A stretch of DNA of 64,000 bases from positions 34,474-98,473 of the forward strand of contig NZ_JASISO010000033.1 in NCBI RefSeq assembly GCF_030063135.1, in the 5' to 3' direction. This DNA comes from Streptomyces sp. G-G2 (GTDB lineage: Bacteria; Actinomycetota; Actinomycetes; Streptomycetales; Streptomycetaceae). Shown in pieces: positions 43,701-51,116 of this stretch. The translations under genes were made by a program, and so were the position numbers. Each line of letters starts with the position of its first letter. Position 1 is the first letter of the stretch. The notes below the pieces were generated by a model that saw nothing but the letters and a program-made list of their open reading frames with translations, was not told the origin of the DNA and made no database searches.

Positions 43701-44054
43701 ACCGGGGTACGGATCACGGTAGGCGTCCCGGCCGTCGAGATTGGCGCTGGTGACCTCGACGGGAAACTCGGTGCCGTCGGTCCGGCGCGCGACCATCCGC
43801 ATCGGCGTGGCGCGCTGGTCCTTGTCCTCGTCGGGACGGCGCATGGAACCCGGGATCAGTTTCGAGTCGAACCCGGGCAGGAGGTCGAGCACTCCACGCC
43901 CCACGAGTCCCGTTCCGGGACTCTCCAGCACCTCGAGCGCGATCGAATTGGCGTTGACGACTGTGCCGTTGGCGTTCACGAGCAACAGTGCGTCAGGAAG
44001 AGCATCGAGTATTGCTGCGAGGCGAGCAGCGCCTCGGGATGGCCTGCTGCTCAC
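40761..44054 (-). CDS. Degenerate PAS-kinase protein with two tandem receiver-like domains
   Basis: The 1097-residue soluble protein contains PAS at about 10-115 and 145-260, a kinase-like region at 265-485, a 370-residue Ala/Pro/Gly/Arg linker, and receiver-like folds at about 860-965 and 966-1090. The phosphoacceptor box reads 'LGDSLRGPLEELRG' with no His, and the ATPase N-box ('TALAHLIADVAG') lacks its Asn, so autophosphorylation is unlikely. The last receiver keeps Asp in 'VVMDLMQ' but has no conserved Lys. A sensory scaffold is inferred. The linker repeats GRRRAL/RRALG motifs. The start is GTG. Confidence 0.85.
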   Translation of the reverse strand: MSSRPSRGAARLAAILDALPDALLLVNANGTVVNANSIALEVLESPGTGLVGRGVLDLLPGFDSKLIPGSMRRPDEDKDQRATPMRMVARRTDGTEFPVEVTSANLDGRDAYRDPYPGYTGDELLMLVVRDLTGTLDTEAELARSQRQTEMILRAAAEGVVGTDTDGRVVLVNPAAAQILGYRATDLGNRELHGLIQHSRADGSPFPFDESPLADTLRSGRKHRVRGQVLWNKAGKPVSVDLTTSPVRDGELLVGAVMTFTDRRPYDALAARHAQLLAVLGDSLRGPLEELRGELATLAADDAGQLWPEANQLLHHLAAGYARMTTLVDNVLSFQRLDAGSEKLTKKKVLIDGVVAAGVDGAVELIGPGRAQFAVHAPTIEAEVDAARISTALAHLIADVAGVDATGKTPQGSGYTDSTIVVAAAQRGDVVRIEVRGPYSGGNPVHEPIVRGIVAAHGGVLQTVEVPGAPGGAFVLELPLGSGAGTVTLPEPAPDAGPKGSGGDEGKDENGPGAGSADERSGGRRARRGVDAFLDDEAGSGPAAGSGSGGGALALPSGRRRGGDAAEAADAPAGGGLAQSPVNPAGLGTGRRRGRAGDDGDGGGGGVAALGGVNGGGPEAVPARRPVPPQGMPALPPVPVRGPSGEAPAGRRRALGPAQGSDTADRPQQPVPATGLAPVSAAPGTGTSSAGVRRALGGPPAATAAPARPAADPMAEEEPDGSPESPTGRRRALPATPAWPVPAARTAPESEGAAAPVALPGARRPQELPGAAQAAAPAPAAQPISVHPLGSTLGQGIAVDSGSGRRRRLSEPAPQGRAFAIGAPEAGAAEGPEPLDGPGGAVEVVNRPAPRPMDDELPPEPLDNPRRLLVWPAPDVQTEQALSERGYRPVIVHSREEVDAQIAAFPAALFVDPLTGPITRTALQSLRQAAVAAEVPVLVTAGLGHATREAAYGADPAVLLKALAPRDSEQHPSRVLLIEQHDEIATALTAALERRGMQVARANADTDAVELATRMRPNLVVMDLMQVRRRRAGIVDWLRANGQLNRTPLVVYTTAGIDPSDLPRLGSGESVLFLAERSTTPEVQGRIVDLLAKIGTN

Positions 44055-44184
44055 GACGAGCTTCCTCCCTGACCAGGACTACCGGCATGTCACGGGAGGA
44101 GTCTAAGGCCACCTCCCCTCGGCGGGACGGCGGATGGGGCTGCGGAATCGGGCATATCCCGCATCCTGGCCGCATCTGCCCTGG

Positions 44185-44610
44185 TCAGGAACGCGCACTC
44201 GGAAGCAGAGGTTCCAGGTCGTTCCACCGGGCGATCTCGCACCCGTTGCGGCGGTCGAAGCGTGCGTTCACCTCGCGTCCCTGCCAGGTTCCGGTGACCC
44301 GGGCGGTGGCGGGACCGCCGTCCTGGAGCGTGCACAGCTGCCGCTTGGAGACCGCCGCGAAGGGGTCCCTCTTCTTCTTGGCGAACTCGGCGAGCCGCTC
44401 GCAGGCCTGCGCGGCCTCCGGGTGCGTACCGCCCGGGGGGTCGCACTCCAGCCGGTACTCCCCGTCGGCGCGCGGATTGCCGGTGGAGGAGACGGTGATG
44501 GTGAGCCGGTCCGGTGCGGCGAGCAGCCCCAGGGGCAGCGGCGGCAGCGGTCCGGCGGCCGCGGCGGCCAGGGCGGACGTGGTGACGGCGAAGGCGGCGA
44601 GACGCAGCAT
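44185..44610 (-). CDS. SSI-family subtilisin inhibitor
   Basis: The 141-residue secreted protein has a signal peptide (about 1-25) and the Streptomyces subtilisin inhibitor fold. The four Cys match the two SSI disulfides: 'LECDPPGGTHPEAAQACERL' and 'LCTLQDGG' with 'GCEIARW'. By alignment with SSI (CPMV at the reactive site) the loop here is CTLQ, giving Leu at P1 and Gln at P1'. That predicts inhibition of subtilisin/chymotrypsin-like proteases. 'GTWQGREVNARFDRRNGCE' fits the conserved C-terminal half. It is a single gene. Confidence 0.9.
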   Translation of the reverse strand: MLRLAAFAVTTSALAAAAAGPLPPLPLGLLAAPDRLTITVSSTGNPRADGEYRLECDPPGGTHPEAAQACERLAEFAKKKRDPFAAVSKRQLCTLQDGGPATARVTGTWQGREVNARFDRRNGCEIARWNDLEPLLPSARS

Positions 44611-44788
44611 GGGGCACTCCAGGTCGTCCGTACGTCGTACGCGTACCCAACGACGTTTCGGCCCCGACGTTCCGTGCCCTTAAGGCTTTGCCCTCGGGGC
44701 GTGCTGCCTAGTACCGTGAGAGCGGATTGGTGAGCGGCCCTGCGCCTGTGTCATCATCTGCACGCACCTTCGTACGCGAAGGTGTGCT

Positions 44789-44879
44789 GGAGGCGTCGCC
44801 TAGTCCGGTCTATGGCGCCGCACTGCTAATGCGGTTTGGGGCTTACCCCCCATCGAGGGTTCAAATCCCTCCGCCTCCG
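44789..44879 (+). tRNA. tRNA-Ser (anticodon GCU)
   Basis: Acceptor GGAGGCG pairs with CGCCTCC; the anticodon loop is CTGCTAA (GCT). A long variable arm and T-arm GGGTTCAAATCCC are present. CCA is not encoded. A terminator follows. Confidence 0.97.
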
Positions 44880-44886
44880 CACCTCA

Positions 44887-44920
44887 CCGAAGCCCCGGTC
44901 CTCACGGACCGGGGCTTCGG
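44887..44920 (+). terminator. tRNA-Ser terminator
   Basis: A 15-bp perfect stem (CCGAAGCCCCGGTCC and complement) with TCAC loop. Confidence 0.9.
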
Positions 44921-45107
44921 TGCGTTCCGGGCACGGAACCGCCTTCGAGCCCCCGCCGGAGCATCGCGCCGACCCTTGGGGAATCCCCCGTTCCGGGGTG
45001 TTTCCACAGGTCAGGCGGGGTTTGCCTAATGGATTTCGCGTCCCGCCGGGGTCCATGTATTGTTGTTCTCGCAAGGCCAACGGGGCGCAAAACCCCGGGA
45101 AGCACAA

Positions 45108-45180
45108 GCACTCGTAGCTTAACGGATAGAGCATCTGACTACGGATCAGAAGGTTGCAGGTTCGAATCCTGCCGAGTGCA
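45108..45180 (+). tRNA. tRNA-Arg (anticodon ACG)
   Basis: Acceptor GCACTCG pairs with CGAGTGC, discriminator A; the anticodon stem-loop is TCTGA-CTACGGA-TCAGA (ACG). TadA, encoded near the right edge, would deaminate A34 of this tRNA to inosine. Confidence 0.97.
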
Positions 45181-45186
45181 CAGCCC

Positions 45187-45220
45187 AAGAGGCCCCCAGG
45201 AGAAATCCTGGGGGCCTCTT
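45187..45220 (+). terminator. tRNA-Arg terminator
   Basis: A 15-bp perfect stem (AAGAGGCCCCCAGGA and complement) closed by a GAAA tetraloop. Confidence 0.92.
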
Positions 45221-45255
45221 GCGTTGAACCTGTCACCGGAACGAGGGGGGCTCTC

Positions 45256-45621
45256 ATGGGTCTGTTCGGGAACGCGCACACGGTCGATCCTGTGTCGGCG
45301 CAGCGGGACTACGCGCGGCTGCTGGGGCACGGGGAGCAGGTGCACGCCGCGTACCTGCTGATACGCGACACGATCCTCTTCACCGACCGGCGGCTGGTGC
45401 TGGTCGACAAGCAGGGGCTCACCGGCAAGAAGGTGGAGTACCACTCCGTCCCGTACCGCAGCATCACGCACTTCTCGGTGGAGACGGCCGGGCACTTCGA
45501 TCTCGACGCCGAGCTGAAGATATGGATCTCGGGCACCGCCGCGCCCCTGCAGAAGACCTTCACCAAGGGCGTCGACATCTACGAGGTGCAGGCGATCCTG
45601 ACGCAGTTCGTCGCCCGCTAG
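45256..45621 (+). CDS. Bacterial PH-domain protein
   Basis: This 121-residue protein is essentially one bacterial pleckstrin-homology domain (bPH_1, PF08000). Characteristic strands are 'AAYLLIRDTILFTDRRLVLV', 'YHSVPYRSITHFSVET' and the C-terminal helix 'VDIYEVQAILTQF'. Function is unknown; such proteins form oligomeric rings and may sense membrane stress. No membrane helix is present. I chose the ATG giving MGLFGNAHTV after a GAGGGGGG ribosome site; the open frame upstream overlaps the tRNA terminator. Confidence 0.92.
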   Translation: MGLFGNAHTVDPVSAQRDYARLLGHGEQVHAAYLLIRDTILFTDRRLVLVDKQGLTGKKVEYHSVPYRSITHFSVETAGHFDLDAELKIWISGTAAPLQKTFTKGVDIYEVQAILTQFVAR

Positions 45622-45913
45622 TGCCGTGACCGGAAAGGCGCACCGGGTCGCGCCGCCGGGCACGGCGCCTGGCGGCGTTGTCGGACCGCGCCGGTAGGCG
45701 CCGTACGAGCAGCGGTCCTCCGCCTTGCGGAACCGATTGTCCAGGATCTCGTGCAGGCCATCTTCCGCGATGGGTGACACGCTTCTCCCTGACTGTTTCC
45801 TGGCCGAATGAAGTTCGGGTTTAGGGTGGGATTGCAGGATGCGGTACCGTCTCCGCAAGAGATCGTGTGGATCTTCGTCGACAGTCGGGGCAGAGGCGGG
45901 GCGGGCAGAACAC

Positions 45914-46348
45914 GTGGACGACATCGACCGGGCGCTGGTCCTGCGGCTGCAACAGGACGCCGGACAGTCCTACGCCGCCCTCGGCGCCGCTGTCGGGCTC
46001 TCGGCCGGGGCCACCCACGAGCGGGTGCGCAAGCTGCGCGAGCGCGGGGTGATCCGGCGGACGACCGTCGACGTGGACCCGGAAGCCGTCGGGAGCGGGG
46101 TGCTCGCCTACGTCCACGTCGATTCCACGGCCTGGATGGGTGACTCCGCGGCCGCTTTCGCCGCGATCCCCGAGATCCAGGAGGCCCACATCATCGCGGG
46201 CAACGCCTCCGTCCTGGTCAAGGTGCGCACGGCCACGACCGAACGGCTCCAGGACGTCCTGCGCAGGCTCTACGCCATCGACGGTGTGAGCGGTACGCAG
46301 GCGACCGTGGTCCTGGAGACCTTCTTCGAGCGCCCGCTCCCGCTGTGA
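45914..46348 (+). CDS. Lrp/AsnC-family transcriptional regulator
   Basis: The 144-residue protein has an N-terminal helix-turn-helix ('YAALGAAVGLSAGATHERVR', about 20-40) and a C-terminal RAM domain ('EIQEAHIIAGNASVLVKVRT', 'VSGTQATVVLETFF') that binds amino acids and mediates oligomerisation. The GTG giving VDDIDRALVLRL is the usual family start; the open frame extends 25 codons upstream. Its stop overlaps the GTG of the DUF2797 gene, so the two are coupled. Targets are unknown. Confidence 0.9.
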   Translation: MDDIDRALVLRLQQDAGQSYAALGAAVGLSAGATHERVRKLRERGVIRRTTVDVDPEAVGSGVLAYVHVDSTAWMGDSAAAFAAIPEIQEAHIIAGNASVLVKVRTATTERLQDVLRRLYAIDGVSGTQATVVLETFFERPLPL

Positions 46349-47262
46349 CCCGGCCTGCCGCGCTCTGGCGGTGCACCGGTGCGGGGTGGGGCGGCGGGGA
46401 GCCCTCCATCGGCTGGTACGCCGAGCGGCCGGGGGAGCGCGGGCGGGAGCGCCGGAGCGTCCTCGCGTACGGTCGCCGGCTGGCCTTCGCCGGCGAGGGC
46501 GAGCGGCGCTGTCTGGGTGTCCGCCGGGCCGGGAAGCGGACCTCCTGTCCCACCGCGGCCACCGTGCCAGGCCGGGCGGGCAACGCCCAGTGCCCCGAAT
46601 GCGCCCGCCTGGACCGATCCTTCTCGGTGGCCGCCGACACCAACGCGGCGGATCCCCGTACCTACCGCGTCTACCTGGCCTGGTTCGGGCCCGGCCTGGT
46701 CAAGGTCGGCATCACCGCCGAGGAACGCGGCCCGGACCGGCTGCGCGAGCAGGGCGCGGTCACCTGGAGCTGGCTGGGGCGCGGGCCGCTGATGGCGGCC
46801 CGGCGCACGGAGGAGCTGCTCCGGTCGGCCCTCGGGGTGCCCGACCGGATCGCGTACGCCCGCAAGCGCGCCGTACGGGCATCGCTGCCGCCCGCCGTTG
46901 AGCGGGCCCGGGAGGTCGCCGAGCTGCACGCGCGGGCCGCCGCCCTCTCCGGTTGGCCCGAATCGCTGGAGCGCCTCGGCTGCGAAGTCGCCGACCACGC
47001 CGGGCTGTTCCGGCTCGACGGGCTGCCGGAGCCGGTGCGGAGGGTCACGGAGATGACCTCCGGCGGGACCGTCGCGGGGCTCCTCGTCGGAGCGGCCGGA
47101 CCCGATCTGCACTTCGCCGACGGGCTCGTCCTCGATACCCGGCTGCTGGCCGGCTGGGCGCTCGCCGCCCCGCCGACCGGGGCGGACGTCACCTCGGTGC
47201 CGTGGACGGACCTCGGGCCGCCGCCCGCGGGGTCCGCCGCCGCACAGGACGGGCTCTTCTGA
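46345..47262 (+). CDS. DUF2797 protein with GIY-YIG-like segment
   Basis: The 305-residue protein matches the actinobacterial DUF2797 family. The central part ('YRVYLAWFGPGLVKVGIT', then 'DRLREQGAVTWSWLG') looks like the GIY-YIG nuclease fold, with the KVGIT element and a following Arg; whether it cuts DNA is not known. A Cys cluster ('RTSCPTAA' and 'AQCPECARLD') in the N-terminal third may bind zinc. The GTG overlaps the Lrp regulator stop by 4 bp. Confidence 0.85.
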   Translation: MTRPAALWRCTGAGWGGGEPSIGWYAERPGERGRERRSVLAYGRRLAFAGEGERRCLGVRRAGKRTSCPTAATVPGRAGNAQCPECARLDRSFSVAADTNAADPRTYRVYLAWFGPGLVKVGITAEERGPDRLREQGAVTWSWLGRGPLMAARRTEELLRSALGVPDRIAYARKRAVRASLPPAVERAREVAELHARAAALSGWPESLERLGCEVADHAGLFRLDGLPEPVRRVTEMTSGGTVAGLLVGAAGPDLHFADGLVLDTRLLAGWALAAPPTGADVTSVPWTDLGPPPAGSAAAQDGLF

Positions 47263-47377
47263 CCAGCCGGTTCCTCGGATCGACCCAGGGGATCCCAGGT
47301 CAAATCTTGGATCCCGTTGGGCTCCGGGGCACCTTTCCGGTGGACACGCGAGGGTGCTCCCGCCGAGGGTGGTGGAC

Positions 47378-47716
47378 ATGAGCATCCAGCCCGTACCCGC
47401 TTTCGAACCGCCTTATCTGATGGCCGTGTTCAGCAATGTCCGTACCCCCGACGACACCGGATACGGCGAGACCAGCACCCGGATGCACGAGATCGTGAGC
47501 GAGAACCCCGGCTTCCTCGGCTACGAATCCGCCCGCGATCCCGGCGGCCTCGGCATCACCGTCGCCTACTTCCGCGACCACGACGCGCTCACCGCCTGGC
47601 GGCGCGAACTCGAACACCAGGCGGCCATGCGACGGGGCCGCGACGAGTGGTTCGAGAGCTACACCCTCCATGTCGCGAGTGTCGAGCGGAGCCACGGCTT
47701 TGCCCGCAACGGCTGA
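47378..47716 (+). CDS. Antibiotic biosynthesis monooxygenase-domain protein
   Basis: This 112-residue protein is a single ferredoxin-like ABM domain: 'LMAVFSNVRTPDDTGYG', 'NPGFLGYESARDPGGLGI' and 'AYFRDHDALTAWRREL'. Small stand-alone ABM proteins act as dimers on quinone- or haem-like substrates, but none can be assigned. I chose the ATG giving MSIQPVPA; GTG codons lie just upstream. It overlaps the following amidohydrolase gene by 47 bp, in a different frame. Confidence 0.88.
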   Translation: MSIQPVPAFEPPYLMAVFSNVRTPDDTGYGETSTRMHEIVSENPGFLGYESARDPGGLGITVAYFRDHDALTAWRRELEHQAAMRRGRDEWFESYTLHVASVERSHGFARNG

Positions 47717-48641
47717 AACGGCCCGGACGGTTCGCGCGCTCCGGGCCTTCCGGGAGCGGCTCGGACTCCCCGCGCTGGTCGACGTACACACCCACTTCAT
47801 GCCGGAGCGCGTCATGGCCAAGGTGTGGGACTACTTCGACTCCGCCGGACCGCTGACCGGCGTGGAGTGGCCCATCACCTACCGGCACGAGGAGCGGCAG
47901 CGGGTCGAGCTGCTGCGGGAGTTCGGGGTCCGAGCCTTCACCGCCATGCTGTACCCGCACAAGCCCGCCATGGCCGCCTGGCTCAACGCCTGGTCCGCGG
48001 ACTTCGCCGCCCGCACTCCCGACTGCCTGCACACCGCGACCTTCTTCCCCGAGGAGGAGGCCGCGGGATACGTGCGCCGGGCCGTCGAGGACGGAGCCCG
48101 CGTCTTCAAGGCCCACCTCCAGGTCGGCGCGTACGACCCCAACGACGACCTGCTCGACCCGGTCTGGGGCCTCCTCGCCGAAACCGGAATCCCCACGGTG
48201 ATCCACTGCGGGTCCATGCCCGCCCCGGCCGAGTTCACCGGATCCGGACCCGTCGCCCGGCTGCTCGCCCGGCATCCGCGGCTGCCGCTGATCATCGCGC
48301 ACATGGGGATGCCCGAGTACGTGGACTTCCTCGCCCTCGCCGACCGGTACCCGGGCGTACGGCTCGACACCACCATGGCCTTCACCGACTTCGCCGAGCG
48401 GACCGGGGTCTTCCCTGCTGGGGAACTCGGGCGGCTCTTGGACCTCGGCGACCGGATCCTGTTCGGCACCGACTTCCCGAACATCCCCTACCCCTACGAG
48501 CACCAGCTGGACGCCCTCGAACGGCTCGGCCTCGGCGACGACTGGCTGCGCGCCGTCTGCCACGACAACGCCACCCGGCTCTTCGGCCTGCCGGACCCGT
48601 CGGCGCTGCCGGACCCGGCCCGGCCGTCCCCGCTGCCCTGA
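47670..48641 (+). CDS. Amidohydrolase-family protein (ACMSD-like)
   Basis: The 323-residue TIM-barrel protein matches the amidohydrolase-2 family (PF04909). Metal ligands are visible: HxH in 'LVDVHTHFMPE', a His in 'VIHCGSMP', His in 'LIIAHMGMPE', and Asp in 'LFGTDFPNIPYPYE'. The family includes decarboxylases (ACMSD-like) and hydrolases of lactone or amide bonds; the reaction is not determined. The ATG lies inside the upstream ABM gene. The start before 'ALPATAETARTVRALRAF' leaves an N-terminal helix of about 30 residues. Confidence 0.9.
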   Translation: MSRVSSGATALPATAETARTVRALRAFRERLGLPALVDVHTHFMPERVMAKVWDYFDSAGPLTGVEWPITYRHEERQRVELLREFGVRAFTAMLYPHKPAMAAWLNAWSADFAARTPDCLHTATFFPEEEAAGYVRRAVEDGARVFKAHLQVGAYDPNDDLLDPVWGLLAETGIPTVIHCGSMPAPAEFTGSGPVARLLARHPRLPLIIAHMGMPEYVDFLALADRYPGVRLDTTMAFTDFAERTGVFPAGELGRLLDLGDRILFGTDFPNIPYPYEHQLDALERLGLGDDWLRAVCHDNATRLFGLPDPSALPDPARPSPLP

Positions 48642-48645
48642 AGCG

Positions 48646-48661
48646 GATTCTCAGGAGAATC
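48646..48661. promoter_or_regulatory. Palindrome GATTCTC-AG-GAGAATC before two-component operon
   Basis: Seven-bp perfect arms around a 2-bp centre, immediately upstream of the response-regulator gene. It could be an operator, possibly autoregulatory, or part of the promoter. Confidence 0.4.
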
Positions 48662-48710
48662 ACAGGAAGGGCCAAGGGGGCTTTCACCGGCGCGGGCGAG
48701 CGTGGTCGCC

Positions 48711-49478
48711 ATGACTGCGACGACCACCTCTCACGCGTCCACGTCCACCAGCAACCCCACGGCCCTCGTCCGGCCCGACGGCGGCCCGTGCCGGGTGCTC
48801 GTCGTGGACGACGAGGCCTCGCTGTCCGAGCTGCTGTCCATGGCCCTGCGCTACGAGGGCTGCGAAGTCCGCAGCGCGGGCGACGGAGCGGGCGCGGTCC
48901 GGATCGCGGCCGAGTTCCGGCCCGACGTGGTGATCCTGGACATCATGCTTCCGGACATGGACGGCCTGGCCGTCCTCGGCCAGCTGCGCCGCCGCCTCCC
49001 GCAGGTCCCGGTGCTCTTCCTCACCGCCAAGGACTCGGTCGAGGACCGCATCGCCGGTCTGACGGCGGGCGGCGACGACTACGTCACCAAGCCGTTCAGC
49101 CTGGAAGAGGTGGTGGCCCGGCTGCGCGGTCTGGTCCGCCGCTCCGGTGCGGCCCAGGCCGCGCGCGGCGAGTCCGTCCTGGCCGTCGGGGACCTGCGGC
49201 TCGACGAGGACAGCCACGAGGTCAGCCGGGCGGGCCGGGAGATCCACGTGACCGCCACCGAGTTCGAGCTGCTGCGCTACCTCATGCGCAACCCGCGCCG
49301 GGTGCTCAGCAAGGCGCAGATCCTCGACCGCGTCTGGTCCTACGACTTCGGCGGTCAGGCCAACGTGGTCGAGCTGTACATCTCCTACCTGCGGCGCAAG
49401 CTGGAGAGCGGCCCCGGCCTGGCTCCGATGATCCACACCCGGCGCGGCGCCGGTTACCTGATCAAGCCGAGCGAATAG
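48711..49478 (+). CDS. OmpR/PhoB-family response regulator
   Basis: The 255-residue regulator has a receiver with acidic pair 'VLVVDDEASL', phosphoacceptor Asp77 in 'VVILDIMLPDMDG', Thr in 'LFLTAKDS' and Lys in 'DYVTKPFSLEE'. A winged-helix DNA-binding domain follows, with 'VTATEFELLRYLMRNPRRVL' and 'HTRRGAGYLIKP'. All phosphorylation residues are intact. The N-terminal 25 residues are Thr/Ser-rich and disordered. The kinase gene starts one base into its stop. A GTG three codons upstream is an alternative start. Confidence 0.93.
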   Translation: MTATTTSHASTSTSNPTALVRPDGGPCRVLVVDDEASLSELLSMALRYEGCEVRSAGDGAGAVRIAAEFRPDVVILDIMLPDMDGLAVLGQLRRRLPQVPVLFLTAKDSVEDRIAGLTAGGDDYVTKPFSLEEVVARLRGLVRRSGAAQAARGESVLAVGDLRLDEDSHEVSRAGREIHVTATEFELLRYLMRNPRRVLSKAQILDRVWSYDFGGQANVVELYISYLRRKLESGPGLAPMIHTRRGAGYLIKPSE

Positions 49479-51091
49479 TGCGGCTCCGGATGCCGGGTCG
49501 ACGGCCCTGGTCCCTGCGGACCCGGCTCGTCGTCTCGGCCGTGGCCCTCATCGCGGTGGTCGGCGCGGCCATCGGCACCGTCACCACCCTCGCCCTGCGC
49601 TCCTACCTGGTGGGCCAGCTCGACAACCAGCTGCGCACCTCCGTGAGCATGGCCGTCCGCGGCCCCGGATCCGTGAAGTCCGGCCGGGACACCCTCGCCT
49701 TCGTCCTGGGTCCCGGCAGCCCCTTCGGCGCCGCCGGGGTCCGCCTCGACGCGGACGGCAAAGTCACCGCGGCGGCCCGCAGCGCACCCGATGACGGGCC
49801 CGCCCCGGACCACCGCCAGGCGCTCACCGACGCTCAGACGGAAGCCCTCGTGACCGCTGCCGGGGACGCCCGCCGAGGCGAGGAGCGGCCGGTGGACGTC
49901 CATCTGCACGGGCTGGGCACCTACCGCGTCCTCACCGCGGCCGACGGCAGCCTCGTCTTGGGCTTCCCGCTCGCCGGGGTCGAATCCACCGTGAACACCC
50001 TGATCGCGGTGGAGGTCTGTGTCACCCTCGCCGGGCTGATCGCCGCCTCTCTCGCCGGACAGGCCCTGGTCGGGGTGGCCCTGCGCCCGCTGCGCCGGGT
50101 GGCCGCGACCGCCACCCGGGTCTCCGAACTCCGCCTGCACAGCGGCGAGCCCGCCCTCGACGAAAGGGTCCCGGACGCCGAGGCGGACCCCCGCACCGAA
50201 GTGGGCCAGGTCGGCGCCGCCCTCAACCGGATGCTCGGCCACGTCTCCTCCGCGCTCACCGCCCGCCAGCAGAGCGAGACCCGCGTCCGCCAGTTCGTTG
50301 CCGACGCCAGCCACGAACTGCGCACCCCGCTCGCCTCCATCCGGGGCTACGCCGAACTCACCCGCCGGGGCCGCGAGGACCCCGGCCCCGACACCCGGCA
50401 CGCGCTCGGCCGGATCGAGTCCGAGGCGACCCGGATGACCGGCCTGGTCGAAGACCTGCTGCTGCTCGCCCGGCTCGACGCGGGCCGCCCCCTCTCCTGC
50501 ACCCCCACCGACCTGGCACCGCTGGTCGTGGACGCCGTCAGTGACGCCCGCGCCGCCGGGCCCGAACACCACTGGCGCCTCGAACTGCCCGCCGAGGCGG
50601 CCCTGGTCGCCGCTGACTCCCCCCGCATCCAGCAGGTCCTGGTCAATCTGCTGGCCAACGCGCGCACCCACACCCCGCCCGGGACCACCGTCACCGCCCG
50701 TGTTTCACGTGAAACATCCTCGGTCCGGGTGGAGATCGAGGACAACGGCCCCGGTATCCCGCCCGAGTTGCTCCCCCACGTCTTCGAGCGTTTCGCTCGC
50801 GGTGACGCCTCCCGTTCCCGCAACGCGGGCTCCACCGGGCTCGGGCTCGCGATCGTGCAGGCCGTCGTCTCCGCGCACGGCGGACTGGTCGGCGTACGCA
50901 GTGAACCGAAGCGGACCCGCTTCGAAGTCCGGCTCCCCCTCCACACCGAGCGGGACCACGCCGAACGGGCCCACGCCGAGCCCCAGCGGGACCGCGCCGA
51001 GCCCCAGCGACCGAAGCCGCCGCACTCACGGCCGCCGCACTCACGGCCCCCGCACTCACAGTCGGGCCACAGCCTCACCACACAGCCGTGA
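49478..51091 (+). CDS. Membrane sensor histidine kinase
   Basis: The 537-residue kinase has two membrane helices (about 15-37 and 165-190) flanking an extracellular sensor domain of roughly 130 residues, then HAMP ('RPLRRVAATATRVSELRLHS'). The phosphoacceptor His279 is in 'ADASHELRTPLASIRGY', the N-box is 'QVLVNLLANARTH', and G1/G2 boxes are 'DNGPGIPPE' and 'GSTGLGLAIVQAVV'. It partners the regulator upstream (taGTG overlap). A parS site between N and G1 boxes encodes VSRET. The tail repeats 'PPHSR', of unknown role. Confidence 0.93.
   Translation: MRLRMPGRRPWSLRTRLVVSAVALIAVVGAAIGTVTTLALRSYLVGQLDNQLRTSVSMAVRGPGSVKSGRDTLAFVLGPGSPFGAAGVRLDADGKVTAAARSAPDDGPAPDHRQALTDAQTEALVTAAGDARRGEERPVDVHLHGLGTYRVLTAADGSLVLGFPLAGVESTVNTLIAVEVCVTLAGLIAASLAGQALVGVALRPLRRVAATATRVSELRLHSGEPALDERVPDAEADPRTEVGQVGAALNRMLGHVSSALTARQQSETRVRQFVADASHELRTPLASIRGYAELTRRGREDPGPDTRHALGRIESEATRMTGLVEDLLLLARLDAGRPLSCTPTDLAPLVVDAVSDARAAGPEHHWRLELPAEAALVAADSPRIQQVLVNLLANARTHTPPGTTVTARVSRETSSVRVEIEDNGPGIPPELLPHVFERFARGDASRSRNAGSTGLGLAIVQAVVSAHGGLVGVRSEPKRTRFEVRLPLHTERDHAERAHAEPQRDRAEPQRPKPPHSRPPHSRPPHSQSGHSLTTQP
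50701..50716. promoter_or_regulatory. parS site, copy 7 (intragenic)
   Basis: A perfect 16-bp TGTTTCACGTGAAACA inside the ATPase domain of the histidine kinase, in the loop between N-box and G1 box, read as VSRET. Confidence 0.95.
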
Positions 51092-51116
51092 CAGCCCGCC
51101 CCGCCAGAGTCGGTAC

